Source: JALYXV01 sp963791545 (GTDB taxonomy: Bacteria; Actinomycetota; Acidimicrobiia; Acidimicrobiales; Palsa-688). From it: a DNA stretch of 64,000 nt. The DNA is taken from contig CAWBSR010000015.1 in the NCBI GenBank assembly GCA_963791545.1, positions 496,001 through 560,000 of the forward strand, in the 5' to 3' direction. A model generated the notes under the pieces. That model made no database searches. It saw only the letters and a list, made by a program, of their open reading frames with translations, and was not told the origin of the DNA. This document shows, one piece after another, positions 9,429 through 17,952 of the stretch. Every line of letters starts with the position of its first letter. Position 1 is the stretch's first letter. The position numbers were made by a program, and so were the translations under genes.

Positions 9429-9726
9429 CTACCGCCCCGTGGTAACAGGCGGCCCTGAAATCCGTCGAACCATTGTTTTCGGGCCCCCCTGATTGCCGCG
9501 TGTGAGGCGCCCGATAACGTCAGGCGGCTGCCACCGACACTCCGGCGACCGCCCATCGTGAGCATGTCGATGGCAGGTGTCTGGCGGAGGCGCTGAGTCC
9601 GCTCGTACCCATCCCATAATCCCCGAGCGCCCGGGCGGGGAGGGTGCCCCCCTACGTCGGCCGGCCGGAGGACATGTCGAGCGGTCGTCGCCGCATCGCC
9701 GGCTCGGGTGTCGGATTCCTGACAAA
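9429..9726. other. Intergenic region upstream of the Nramp-like gene
   Basis: About 300 bases without a supported gene. A GC-rich hairpin (TCCCCG...CGGGGA, about 9617-9638) is visible. I compared it with what I remember of manganese and magnesium riboswitch cores and saw no convincing match. Confidence 0.4.
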
Positions 9727-11142
9727 ATGGGCAGCGATGTCAAGTCGCGCAATGGGCCTCAAGGAGACTGTTTTCGACCGGCGACGGCGGTGACCAACCG
9801 CGACGGCTCACCGCCCGCTGGCGTACGTCACGCCATCCGTTCGCTCATGGCCGCCCGTCACCAACGCGGTGCCCGCCGGGCGATCAGGGGCTGGGCCGCG
9901 GAGCGGTGGGGTGAACTCGGCCCGGGGCTGATTACCGGTGCGTCGGACAACGACCCGTCGGGTATCACCACCTACTCGGTGGCGGGCGCCACAACCGGCT
10001 ACGGGCTGCTGTGGATGGCGTTACTCACCATGCCGCTCTTGGTGGCGGTCCAGTCGATGGCGGCGCGCATCGGGGCGGTCAAGGAGGAAGGGCTCGGCCA
10101 GGTCATCGAGGACCGCTTCGGCCGCTCGTGGCTGATCGCGTCGATCATGGTCCTGTTGGTGGCCAACACCGCAACTATCGCCGCCGACCTCGGAGGCGTC
10201 GCCGCCGGGGTCCATCTGCTTGTCCCCGTCCCGATCAACTTGGTCATCCCCGCCATCGGCCTCGCCCTGTTGGGCATCGAAGTGTTCTGGTCGTACCGGC
10301 GGTTCGCCACCGTCATCAAATGGCTGACCCTGGTCTTGGTCCTCTACATCCTGTCGGGCTTCGCGGCCCGGCCCGACTGGGGCAAGGTGCTGTCCGGCAC
10401 TCTCGTCCCGCACCTATCGCTGTCCAAGGAATTCCTTGGCTCGGCCGTGGCCATCTTGGGCACCACCATCAGCCCGTACATGTTCTTCTGGATCACCTCG
10501 CAAGAAGCCGAGGAGGAGGCCACCCACGACGGACCCGACAAAGACGACGACGAGCAGACCGCCGGCGGGGCCGAAAAGGCTCGCCGACGTGACGTGGTCG
10601 CCGGGATGGGCTACGCCAACATCGTGTTCTACTTCATTGTCTTGGCCAACGCCGCCACCCTAGGCGCCCGGCACATCAAGATCACCACCGCAGCCCAGGC
10701 TGCCCAGGCGCTGGCGCCGATCGTGGGTCGCTTCGACACCGTCCTGTTCGCCGTCGGCCTCATCGGTGCCGGCCTCATCGCCGTGCCCGTCCTGGCCGGC
10801 TCCGCGGCGTACCCCCTGGCCGAACTGTTCAACTGGACCGAAGGGTTGGACAACCCGCTGCGCCGGGCACCGGGCTTCTATGCCGTGATAGCCGCGGCCG
10901 TCGCCCTCGGGATCGGCGGCAACTTCTTGGGCGTCGACCCTGTCAAGGGACTGGTCTACGCCGCCGTCCTCCAAGGGTTCCTGGCGCCGCTACTGATCGT
11001 TCTGCTAACTGTCATCGCCCGCGACGCCAACGTGATGGGCCGGCACCGCAACGGCCGGTTCGACACCACCGTTGGGTTCATCGCGGCCGCCGTCATGGCC
11101 GCCGCCGCCATCACGCTTGTCGTCGTCACCGCCTTCGGTTGA
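9727..11142 (+). CDS. Nramp-related divalent cation transporter
   Basis: An integral membrane protein of up to 471 residues with about eleven hydrophobic segments. TM1 carries GPGLITGASDNDPSGITTYS, aligning with the Nramp DPG(N) metal-binding loop but reading DPSG. TM6 reads TTISPYMFFWITSQEAEEE, so the Met-Pro-His triad typical of Mn/Fe Nramps is absent. This points to an Nramp-related branch with a different substrate, perhaps Mg or another divalent ion. A charged loop rich in D and E follows TM6. The start is uncertain: no good ribosome binding site is seen at 9727, and ATG 9847 would also leave the whole transporter core intact. Confidence 0.82.
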   Translation: MGSDVKSRNGPQGDCFRPATAVTNRDGSPPAGVRHAIRSLMAARHQRGARRAIRGWAAERWGELGPGLITGASDNDPSGITTYSVAGATTGYGLLWMALLTMPLLVAVQSMAARIGAVKEEGLGQVIEDRFGRSWLIASIMVLLVANTATIAADLGGVAAGVHLLVPVPINLVIPAIGLALLGIEVFWSYRRFATVIKWLTLVLVLYILSGFAARPDWGKVLSGTLVPHLSLSKEFLGSAVAILGTTISPYMFFWITSQEAEEEATHDGPDKDDDEQTAGGAEKARRRDVVAGMGYANIVFYFIVLANAATLGARHIKITTAAQAAQALAPIVGRFDTVLFAVGLIGAGLIAVPVLAGSAAYPLAELFNWTEGLDNPLRRAPGFYAVIAAAVALGIGGNFLGVDPVKGLVYAAVLQGFLAPLLIVLLTVIARDANVMGRHRNGRFDTTVGFIAAAVMAAAAITLVVVTAFG

Positions 11143-11446
11143 GGCACTCGTGTCCCGACCTTCGAATGCCGCACGGCCGAGCCGGCCGGGCCGGTCGACG
11201 TCGGTGCGAGTCGCGGCCTCGTCGGGGAAGGCGGCGGGAGGACACCGGCGACCCGGGGTAGCACGCGGCACTGCGCGCTGCTGAACCGTCACCAACGTGA
11301 GTGGAGGCCGCCCACGACCTGGAGGGCTCGCGGCACGTCGCCGGGCCAGAACAAACATTTCAGGCGTTCCACCTTCTAGGCGAGCAGTGGCGCCTGGCCG
11401 GGCTGGCCGGCGTTGCGGACGCTATTTGGCTAACTCCTCAGCGACA
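11143..11446. other. Intergenic region between convergent Nramp-like gene and kinase remnant
   Basis: About 300 bases. I looked for the missing HATPase domain (N, G1 and G2 boxes) of the adjacent kinase remnant in all minus frames and found none. No other gene is supported. Confidence 0.5.
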
Positions 11447-12043
11447 TCAACCCATGACCCCAACACCTTCGCCGGCGAACGCGGCGACAGACTCTGCCGC
11501 CAGGGTTGCCAGGTTTACCGGCTCCCTCGACTCGAGGACTGTCTGATCGTCGGCGACGGCCAAGCTCAATAGATCCTCGGCCAGACGGGCGAGACGCTCG
11601 GTCTCGGTGGCGGCGCCGGTGACCGCGGCTCGCAACTCTTCAATTGAGCGTCCCGGCGCGGCGGCCAGGTCGAGCCCGAGGCGCAGGATCGACAGCGGGG
11701 TCCGCAACTCGTGGCCCGCGTCGGCCACGAACGCCCGCTGACGGTCCCGGGCGGTTTTGAGCCGGCCCAGTACGGTGTTCGTCGTGGCCGCCAACGCCGC
11801 GATCTCGTCACGGGTTGCGGGCAGCGCGATGGAAGCATCCGATCCGTGCTCGGAGATGTCGGCCACCTCGCGGCGCATCCGCTCCACCGGCCGCAAAGCC
11901 CCCCTCGCCACCAGTCCTGCCGCCAGACCAGCCAGTACGACTGCCGGGAGGGGCGCGATCGTGGGTCGACGGACCGTGGCCGGTCGAGCGAACAGATCAG
12001 CCAGATCTGTGGCGCGGCTGGCCGAGGCATCGATCGCTGCGAG
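11447..12043 (-). pseudogene. Histidine kinase remnant lacking the ATPase domain
   Basis: The frame encodes a transmembrane segment (PAVVLAGLAAGLVARG), a HAMP-like linker (LRPVERMRREVADI) and a HisKA dimerisation domain with the H-box FVADAGHELRTPLSILRLGL. It ends at 11447 just after the DHp helices (LATLAAESVAAFAGEG), so the catalytic ATPase domain is missing. At the other end the frame is closed by TAG at 12044-12046, and no ATG or good start precedes the transmembrane segment, so the sensor is lost too. Such a fragment cannot autophosphorylate. It is best read as a decayed gene. Confidence 0.75.
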
Positions 12044-12119
12044 CTACTTTCGCTGGCCGTCGACGCCCCGCGGCCGTCTCGGGGCTCGCGTCGTGACCCT
12101 GCGCCGTAACGTTGCTCGC

Positions 12120-13688
12120 ATGGTGGGTGCGAAGCGTGCGGGCGACCTTGCCGTAGCTGAGCTGTTGGCGTCGTTGTCGTTGGCGACCGACTTGGGCAAC
12201 GGGTTCCCGTTGGAGAAGGCGCTGCGCAACACGCTATTGGCGGTCGCGCTGGCCGCACGCATAGGGCTGACCGACCGGGCCGTTTCGGACGTGTTTTACG
12301 TGGCGATGCTGCGCTATATCGGCTGCACGGCCCTGGATTACGAGATGGGGTCCTCCTATGGGGATGCCATCGCGGCGCGCCGTCTCTTGGCGTCGGTGGA
12401 CATGGGCCGTCCCCGGGAGGCGCTGCCCCGGGTGATCGGCCATCTGGGCGAGCAGGAGGGCCCGGCGCGGCGGGCGGCGATCGTCGCCCGGTTCCTGGCG
12501 AGAGGAAAGGGAGAGGGCGCCCGCTTGCAGGGGGTGGACTGCGAGGTGGTGGCCCGTATGGCGACCCGCCTGCGTCTGGGCCCCGGCGTGGTGGCGGCGC
12601 TCGGCCAGATGTTCGAACGTTGGGACGGCAAGGGTGCTCCGAGGGGAGTCGCCGGGAGCGCCTTGGAGCGGGTGGCGCGAGTTGTTCATGTGGCCCACGC
12701 GGCCGAGATCCACCACCGCCTCGCGGGCCGCCGAGGGGCCGATGCCTTCGTCAAAGCCGGCAGCGGAGGCTGGTTCGATCCCGGCATCGTCGAGGTGTTC
12801 GTCGCCCAATCCGACGAGCTGTTGGCGCCCCTAGAGGCGGATTCGGTGTGGGACGCGGCTCTCGCCGCCGAACCGCTGCCGCGGCGAACCGTCCCCGAGG
12901 ATCGACTCGATGAGATCACCGCGGCCTTCGCTGACTTCGTCGACTTGAAGTCGCCGTGGATGCTCAGCCATTCCTCTCGGGTCGGTGACCTGGCCGCCGC
13001 CGCGGCCGAGGCGATGGGCCTTCCGACCGCCGACGCGGAGCATCTGCGCCATGCCGGGCGGGTGCACGACCTGGGCCGCGTCAGCGTGCCCAACAGTGTG
13101 TGGGACAAGCCCAGCGCGCTGAACGCGGCGGAATGGGAGCGGGTCCGTCTTCACGCCTACTACTCGGAACGGGTTCTGGCCGCGTCGCCGGTTCTGGCAC
13201 CCCTCGGCGCGCTGGCGGGGCTCCATCACGAGCGCCTCGATGCCTCCGGCTACCACCGAGGGACACCAGCCGGCCAGCTCCCAGCGCCGGCCCGGATCCT
13301 GGCGGTGGCGGACTGCTTCGCGGCGCTCACCGAGCCCCGGCCATATCGGCAGGCCCGCTCCCCGGAGGCGGCAGCCACCGAACTGGCCGGCGAGGTGGCC
13401 GCCGGACGCCTCGACCGAGACGCGGTCGCCGCCGTGTGTGACCGTGCCGGCGTCAAGGTGAGCGTGCGTTCTGCGTGGCCCGCCGGGCTGAGCGACCGGG
13501 AAGTGGAGGTGCTGCGGCTACTGGCCCGCGGTGCCCGGGAGAAGGACGTGGCCGCCCAGCTACACATCTCGGCGGGCACGGTTCACAGCCACGTGACCCA
13601 CGTCTATGCCAAGGTGGGCGTGTCGAGCCGGGCCGCGGCGGCCCTGTTCGCCATGGAGCATCGCCTGCTGGGCCGTGAAATCTACTGA
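12120..13688 (+). CDS. HD-GYP-like domain protein with C-terminal LuxR HTH
   Basis: A 522-residue protein. Residues about 270-430 form an HD-GYP-type phosphohydrolase fold: HSSRVGDLA, HAGRVHDLGRVSVPNSVWDKP with the HD pair, and HHERLDASGYHRG where the canonical GYP has become GYH. The first 250 residues look like a second, degenerate HD-type domain. Residues about 455-515 are a LuxR HTH (LSDREVEVLRLLARG, then SAGTVHSHVTHVYAKVGV). HD-GYP proteins usually degrade cyclic di-GMP; here the direct fusion to DNA binding suggests a ligand-sensing regulator. ATG 12120 is chosen; GTG 12093 is an alternative. No receiver domain is present. Confidence 0.85.
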   Translation: MVGAKRAGDLAVAELLASLSLATDLGNGFPLEKALRNTLLAVALAARIGLTDRAVSDVFYVAMLRYIGCTALDYEMGSSYGDAIAARRLLASVDMGRPREALPRVIGHLGEQEGPARRAAIVARFLARGKGEGARLQGVDCEVVARMATRLRLGPGVVAALGQMFERWDGKGAPRGVAGSALERVARVVHVAHAAEIHHRLAGRRGADAFVKAGSGGWFDPGIVEVFVAQSDELLAPLEADSVWDAALAAEPLPRRTVPEDRLDEITAAFADFVDLKSPWMLSHSSRVGDLAAAAAEAMGLPTADAEHLRHAGRVHDLGRVSVPNSVWDKPSALNAAEWERVRLHAYYSERVLAASPVLAPLGALAGLHHERLDASGYHRGTPAGQLPAPARILAVADCFAALTEPRPYRQARSPEAAATELAGEVAAGRLDRDAVAAVCDRAGVKVSVRSAWPAGLSDREVEVLRLLARGAREKDVAAQLHISAGTVHSHVTHVYAKVGVSSRAAAALFAMEHRLLGREIY

Positions 13689-13731
13689 ACAGTCGATGGC
13701 CGCCGGGTCGGGTCCGTCGCATGATCAGGTC

Positions 13732-14523
13732 ATGACTTCCAGGGCCGAGACCTACAACTATCCGGCTTTCAGCTTCGGCTTGGAACGCGAGGCCATCGAA
13801 TGCTGGCTGCGCGACGCGCCACCGCTCGGAGGCTTGGCCCCTCCCTTCGAGTTGCCCGACCTCGAGGGCCGTCACCACCGCCTCGGCGACTTTGATGGCT
13901 GGCCGGTCGTCGTCGAGTTCGGCTCGTACACCTGCCCGATCTTCTGTGGTCACATTCCGGCGATGGAGGACGTGGCCCGGGATCACCCCGAGGCTGTCTG
14001 CGTGGTCATCTACACCCGCGAGGCCCACCCCGGTGAAGTACGCGGGGCGCACCGCGCTGTCGCCGACAAGCACGCCGCGGCTCGGCTTCTCGCCACTACC
14101 GAAGCGATCGGCCGCATGATTCTGGTCGACGACCTCGACGGCAGCGTTCATCGCGCTTACGGAACGGCCTGGAACACGGCCTTTGTCCTGGACGGTCAGG
14201 GGCGTGTGGTTCTACGCCGCGCCTGGAACGACCCCGAACAGATCGGCGTCGCACTCGACGGTCTCCTGCGCGGGTCGGTCGAGCCGTACCAGTCGGTTGA
14301 GATGTGCCCGCCTCACAGCACCGACGGATTCGGGCACGGACTGCTCCGAGGCGGCCAATCCGCCGTGGTCGACTTCTATCGTTCCGCGCCACCACCGCTC
14401 CGCCACCTGTTGGAGACCTCACAGTCCGAGCAGGTACGGGCAGCGGTGAGCGGCCGGGACCGCCTCGTTGCCGGACATCCTGGAACCCACAGCACGGACG
14501 TCGTTGCCAGGAGCCGTCCGTGA
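13732..14523 (+). CDS. Deiodinase-like thioredoxin-fold protein
   Basis: A 263-residue cytoplasmic protein. Around residues 40-190 it has a thioredoxin fold resembling bacterial iodothyronine-deiodinase-like proteins: VVEFGSYTCPIFCGHIPAME, with cysteine at the position of selenocysteine in animal deiodinases and a second cysteine three residues later, then VVIYTREAHPGE, DDLDGSVHRAYG and FVLDGQGRV. The likely role is a thiol peroxidase or reductive enzyme; true deiodination is not implied. The last 70 residues have no recognised domain. Its TGA overlaps the GTG of the following glycosyltransferase by 4 bp, so the two are translationally coupled. ATG 13696 is an alternative start. Confidence 0.72.
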   Translation: MTSRAETYNYPAFSFGLEREAIECWLRDAPPLGGLAPPFELPDLEGRHHRLGDFDGWPVVVEFGSYTCPIFCGHIPAMEDVARDHPEAVCVVIYTREAHPGEVRGAHRAVADKHAAARLLATTEAIGRMILVDDLDGSVHRAYGTAWNTAFVLDGQGRVVLRRAWNDPEQIGVALDGLLRGSVEPYQSVEMCPPHSTDGFGHGLLRGGQSAVVDFYRSAPPPLRHLLETSQSEQVRAAVSGRDRLVAGHPGTHSTDVVARSRP

Positions 14524-15668
14524 GCCGGGTCGTGGTCGTGGCGGTGGCCGCAGGCGGCGATCTGCAGCCGCTTTTGGCGGCCGCGTTAGCCCTGCGCGAC
14601 CGAGGTCATGACCCGGTGTTCGTCGGTGACAGCGCGGTACAGCGATACCTTCTGCCGCTCGGCCTAGATGTGCGTGTCCTACCGCCCGAGCTCGACTTCG
14701 CGCCGCGCTTCGTCGCGGCCATCCGCGAGGCGATGGCCGCATCGGGCGGCGATCTGAGCGCGGCGGGACCGGTCCTGAAGCGGCGCCTGTCGGAATGGGC
14801 GACGGACACAGCCGCCCCAGTCGCCGAGGTGGTCACACAGTCTCAAGCCCAGGCGGTCGTCACTTCGCTGTTCGGCGTCGAAGTCCTCCACACCCTGGCG
14901 CCGCGCTGGCCGTGGGCTGTGGTCAACAGCACCTTCTACGTCGGACCAAATCCGCCCCGGCCGCTCGAGGAGGATTTCGGGCCCCGGGCCGTTCCCCTCG
15001 TCGCTCACTACGCGTCCCTGATCGACTCCGCCCCCCTCGTGTTGCACGCCACCGACCAGGTCTTCGACTTTGGCTTCGACAACCTCCCGCGGCATCATCA
15101 CTACGTCGGTCCCCTTGGCATCTGGGAACCCCCCGGCGAGTCTCCGCCCTATCTCGACGAACCGGGCGACCCTTGGGTGCTGGTGACCATCAGCTCACAG
15201 CTCCAAGACGACCTGCCGCTGGTCCAAGCCGCCCTGGTAGCCCTGGCTGAGCGCCCGGTACGGGTGGTGGTGACTCTCGGCCTTGACCACTCGCCCGACG
15301 AGATGGCCACCCCCCCGGCCAACGCCCGAGTCGAGCGAACCGTGTCCCACGCCGCCGTTCTCGAACGGGGCGCGCTGATGGTGAGCCACGCCGGGCACGG
15401 CTCTGTCATGAAGGCGTTGTGGCATGGGCGCCCCATGGTGCTGGTTCCCTGGGGACGCGACCAGCCCGGCGTAGCCGCCCGCGCCGCCGCTCTCGGCGTC
15501 GCAGAAGTCATCCTGCGAGCTGACGCGTCTCCAGTGGCGCTCGGTAGCGCGATTGACCGCGCACTCGGAGACGAGGCTTTTCGGGACGCGGCCCGACGCC
15601 ACCGCGACCGGTTCCACGACACCCATCCGCCGGCCACCGCCGCAGCCCTGATCGAAGAGCTCCTGTGA
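14520..15668 (+). CDS. UGT/MGT-like glycosyltransferase (GT1 family)
   Basis: A 382-residue GT-B glycosyltransferase. The N-terminal domain begins VSRVVVVAVAAGGDLQPLLA, like the GT1 start that contacts the acceptor. The C-terminal nucleotide-sugar domain has the signature VSHAGHGSVMKALWHG followed by PMVLVPWGRDQP, in which D and Q bind the sugar. GT1 enzymes of this type glycosylate lipids, antibiotics or other small molecules; the acceptor cannot be read from sequence. The GTG start at 14520 overlaps the previous stop codon (GTGA). It carries no signal peptide or transmembrane segment. Confidence 0.86.
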   Translation: MSRVVVVAVAAGGDLQPLLAAALALRDRGHDPVFVGDSAVQRYLLPLGLDVRVLPPELDFAPRFVAAIREAMAASGGDLSAAGPVLKRRLSEWATDTAAPVAEVVTQSQAQAVVTSLFGVEVLHTLAPRWPWAVVNSTFYVGPNPPRPLEEDFGPRAVPLVAHYASLIDSAPLVLHATDQVFDFGFDNLPRHHHYVGPLGIWEPPGESPPYLDEPGDPWVLVTISSQLQDDLPLVQAALVALAERPVRVVVTLGLDHSPDEMATPPANARVERTVSHAAVLERGALMVSHAGHGSVMKALWHGRPMVLVPWGRDQPGVAARAAALGVAEVILRADASPVALGSAIDRALGDEAFRDAARRHRDRFHDTHPPATAAALIEELL

Positions 15669-15985
15669 AACCGAAACTGCCCGGCGCGCCAGCGCCGGCC
15701 AGTGCCGACTCATCCTCCATCGCGGGCAACATGGATGGCCGGCTTGGTCGTGCCGCACGAGAGGCGACGATGAGTCCGATGACTCACGCGAGACTCCGAA
15801 CGCGCCGGTTGGGATACGCACGTCCGAATCTTTCCGCCGGCTTCGGTCGGGTGGGGAGATTCCCTCGAAGCCGATGCTGTCAGACACAGAGCCAGCCATT
15901 GGCGCCTGCTTGGGAGCCCTTCACCTTTTTGCTTGTAACCCTGCGAGATCGGTGAAACGCAACAACAAGAAAATGGAGATCAACC
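15669..15985. other. Gene-free stretch holding a decayed partial copy of the methyltransferase start
   Basis: About 317 bases with no intact gene. Bases 15788-15848 closely repeat the 5' coding part of the methyltransferase at 16563-16624; in the matching frame they read RDSERAGWDTHV against RDFERAGWDSHV. The similarity fades after roughly 60 bases. Confidence 0.6.
15788..15848 (+). repeat. Imperfect direct repeat of 16563-16624
   Basis: Both copies share GCGAGACTYCGAACGCGCCG and then TGGGA, CGCACGTC, CCGG and TCGGTC in order, with only scattered substitutions and a one-base gap. The intact copy is codons 8-28 of the methyltransferase. The spacing is 775 bp and the SnoaL-like gene lies between. 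Confidence 0.7.
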
Positions 15986-16372
15986 ATGACTAGCTCAACT
16001 ACCGAGTACGACGAGATCGTGCGAGTCATCCAGCTGTACATCGACGGAGCCTCAAAGGGCGACGTCGGAAAGCTGAAAGAGGCGTTCCACTCGGACTCCC
16101 GAATGTTCGGCGAGGCGGGGGGAACCCGCTACGACATGCCGATCGCCGAGTTCTTCGACATGGCCGCTCAGATGCCCGGCGACACCGGGAACTACCAGGG
16201 CCGCGTCACGTCGGTGACGCAAGCGGGAGCCGCCGCTGTCGCCGTGGTCGCCGAAGACGGATATTGGGGGACGGTGTCGTTCGTCGACTTCTTCTCCCTG
16301 GCCCGAATCGGGGGCATCTGGAAGATCGTAAACAAGACCTTCGCCCACGTCGGCGGGGACCTGCCCGGCTGA
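15986..16372 (+). CDS. SnoaL/NTF2-like small protein (putative lumazine-binding type)
   Basis: A 128-residue protein of NTF2-like fold. The order of helices and strands is typical: an N-terminal helix (YDEIVRVIQLYIDGASKGD), FHSDSRMFGE, a central strand set, and the C-terminal strands GTVSFVDFFSLARIGGIWKI ending KTFAHVGG. The pattern YIDGASKGDVGKLKEAFH and WKIVNKTF matches the putative lumazine-binding/DUF4440-like group. Members are small-molecule binding proteins or cyclases; the ligand is unknown. A TGGAG element lies a few bases upstream of the ATG. It stands alone between decayed sequence and a methyltransferase. Confidence 0.8.
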   Translation: MTSSTTEYDEIVRVIQLYIDGASKGDVGKLKEAFHSDSRMFGEAGGTRYDMPIAEFFDMAAQMPGDTGNYQGRVTSVTQAGAAAVAVVAEDGYWGTVSFVDFFSLARIGGIWKIVNKTFAHVGGDLPG

Positions 16373-16539
16373 GCACGCGAATTAGGACGGCGGTCCTCAA
16401 AGGAAACTGGCCGATCTGGTGGGTGTGGGATTGATTCTCCCCGCCCCGGACCGGTGTCCGACCGGAACGCTTGGCCACGGTGAGGATCCGAGCAGCCCCG
16501 CCGCGGTCAAATGTTGCCCGAACACGCCACAATGGCCCC

Positions 16540-17355
16540 ATGGCGACTCCGACGCCTTCGTGGCGAGACTTCGAACGCGCCGGATGGGACTCGCACGTCG
16601 ATCCCTACCACCGGTTCTTCGGTCCGATCTGTGCGAGGTTGGCCGACCCTCTCCTTGACACCGTCGGCGCCGGAGGTGGCAGCCGGGTTCTCGATGCCTG
16701 CTGTGGGCCCGGGTACCTGGCCGGACGGGCGCTGGAGCGTGAAGCCGTGGTTGAAGGCATCGACATCTCCCCGGCCATGGTCAACCTGGCCGCCAGGCGT
16801 TACCCCGCTGCCCGGTTCCAGGTCGGCGACTGCGAAGACATGCCCTATGGCGACAACGTCTTCGACGCCGTGGTGTGCAACCTCGGCGTGCACCACCTAA
16901 CCAGCCCAGGGCGCGGAGTCGCCGAGTTCGCCCGAGTGCTGGGCCCGACGGGGCGGCTGTCGCTGACCGTGTGGGACGAGAACCGCTCCGCGCTGGCCCT
17001 CATACCCGAAGCCATTGCCGCCGCCGGTGCCGTCGCACCCGATGACCTTCCGACCCCGCCAAACGCGGCGGATTATGACAGCGCAGACGAACTGGAACCA
17101 CTCCTCGCAGCCGCGGGTTTTCGGCTGGAGTCGGTCCAACCAGTTTCGTTCCTTCAGCGCTACCTCAGCCCCCAGGCGCTGTGGGATGGGTGGCTGGCGG
17201 CCGCCATTAGAACGGGCCCACTGTTGGCGGCGCAACCCGAACCCGTGCAGGAGGCGGCACGTCGAGGATTCGACGATCTGGTCGCTCCCTACGTGGAGGT
17301 CGAGGGTGCTGTCGCCCTACCGGTCGGGTTCCTCGTCATCACCGCCGCCACCTAG
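16540..17355 (+). CDS. SAM-dependent class I methyltransferase
   Basis: A 271-residue soluble methyltransferase. Motif I is VLDACCGPGYLAGRAL near residue 50, the acidic end of strand 2 is VEGIDISPAMV, motif II is GDCEDMPYGDNVFDAV and the post-motif strand is CNLGVHHL. This is the UbiE/Methyltransf_11 type that transfers methyl from SAM to small molecules. The start ATG 16540 is chosen because an earlier in-frame ATG (16471) adds only arginine-rich non-family sequence. Part of its 5' coding region is repeated in decayed form 775 bp upstream. The substrate is unknown. Confidence 0.87.
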   Translation: MATPTPSWRDFERAGWDSHVDPYHRFFGPICARLADPLLDTVGAGGGSRVLDACCGPGYLAGRALEREAVVEGIDISPAMVNLAARRYPAARFQVGDCEDMPYGDNVFDAVVCNLGVHHLTSPGRGVAEFARVLGPTGRLSLTVWDENRSALALIPEAIAAAGAVAPDDLPTPPNAADYDSADELEPLLAAAGFRLESVQPVSFLQRYLSPQALWDGWLAAAIRTGPLLAAQPEPVQEAARRGFDDLVAPYVEVEGAVALPVGFLVITAAT

Positions 17356-17463
17356 CCGGCGGCGTAGTTGAGACTCCCTCCGAAGGGATCATTCGTAGTC
17401 TGACTCGGGATCGGTGCCTCCGGCCGCAGGGTTGCTTTCTCCAGCGACCCAACCTGCGCCGAA

Positions 17464-17880
17464 TCAGCCCGGAATGTTCTGGTTCAACCGGAAGAGGTTG
17501 GCTGGGTCGTACTCGGCTTTCAGCGCCCGCAACGGTGCGTACTTCTTGTCTCCGTATGAGGCCTGCACGGTGCCGGGCTCCGCGGTGAAGTTGACGTAGA
17601 CGCCGCCGGTGCCGAATGGCTCGAGGGCTGACGCGAAGTCTCGCACCCAGCCCGTTGATGTCGTCACCCGCGGCGGCGTCGTGCCAGACGCCCACGATCT
17701 TGAAGCAGAACGCTGATCGCCGGTCCCCGAACGCGGTCGCGTCGTTGGCCACCCGGGCCACGGCCCCGCCCATGTGGTGGAAGTCGAACGTGCTCGATCC
17801 CGAGGGCATCGCAGCGGTGTGCTCGACGATGGTCCGGTCCCGGACCGAGGTGCCCACCTTGACCGCCGTGTTTTGGCCCG
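17464..17880 (-). pseudogene. C-terminal fragment of a berberine-bridge-type FAD oxidoreductase
   Basis: Read on the minus strand, one frame gives SVRDRTIVEHTAAMPSG, FDFHHMGGAVARV and FKIVGVWHDAAAGDDING. After a one-base shift at 17650 another frame continues WVRDFASALEPFGTGGVYVN and YGDKKYAPLRALKAEYDPAN and ends NLFRLNQNIPG. This is the substrate domain plus BBE tail of FAD-linked oxidases of the PCMH family. The N-terminal FAD-binding domain is missing, because sequence upstream belongs to the divergent catalase. It is a broken remnant. Confidence 0.85.
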
Positions 17881-17952
17881 GTCCCCTGGGGTAGGTACGT
17901 GGCCGGCCTCAAAGCGGTTGAGCCTTGCGGTCACTGGCGAAAGGCGGCTCTC

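Noticed and set aside
9429..9726. Manganese or magnesium riboswitch upstream of the Nramp-like gene
   Set aside because: I could not match the conserved core elements; the hairpin seen is generic GC-rich pairing.
13732..14523. A true iodothyronine deiodinase
   Set aside because: Bacterial relatives share the thioredoxin fold but have cysteine rather than selenocysteine, and no deiodination evidence can be read from sequence.
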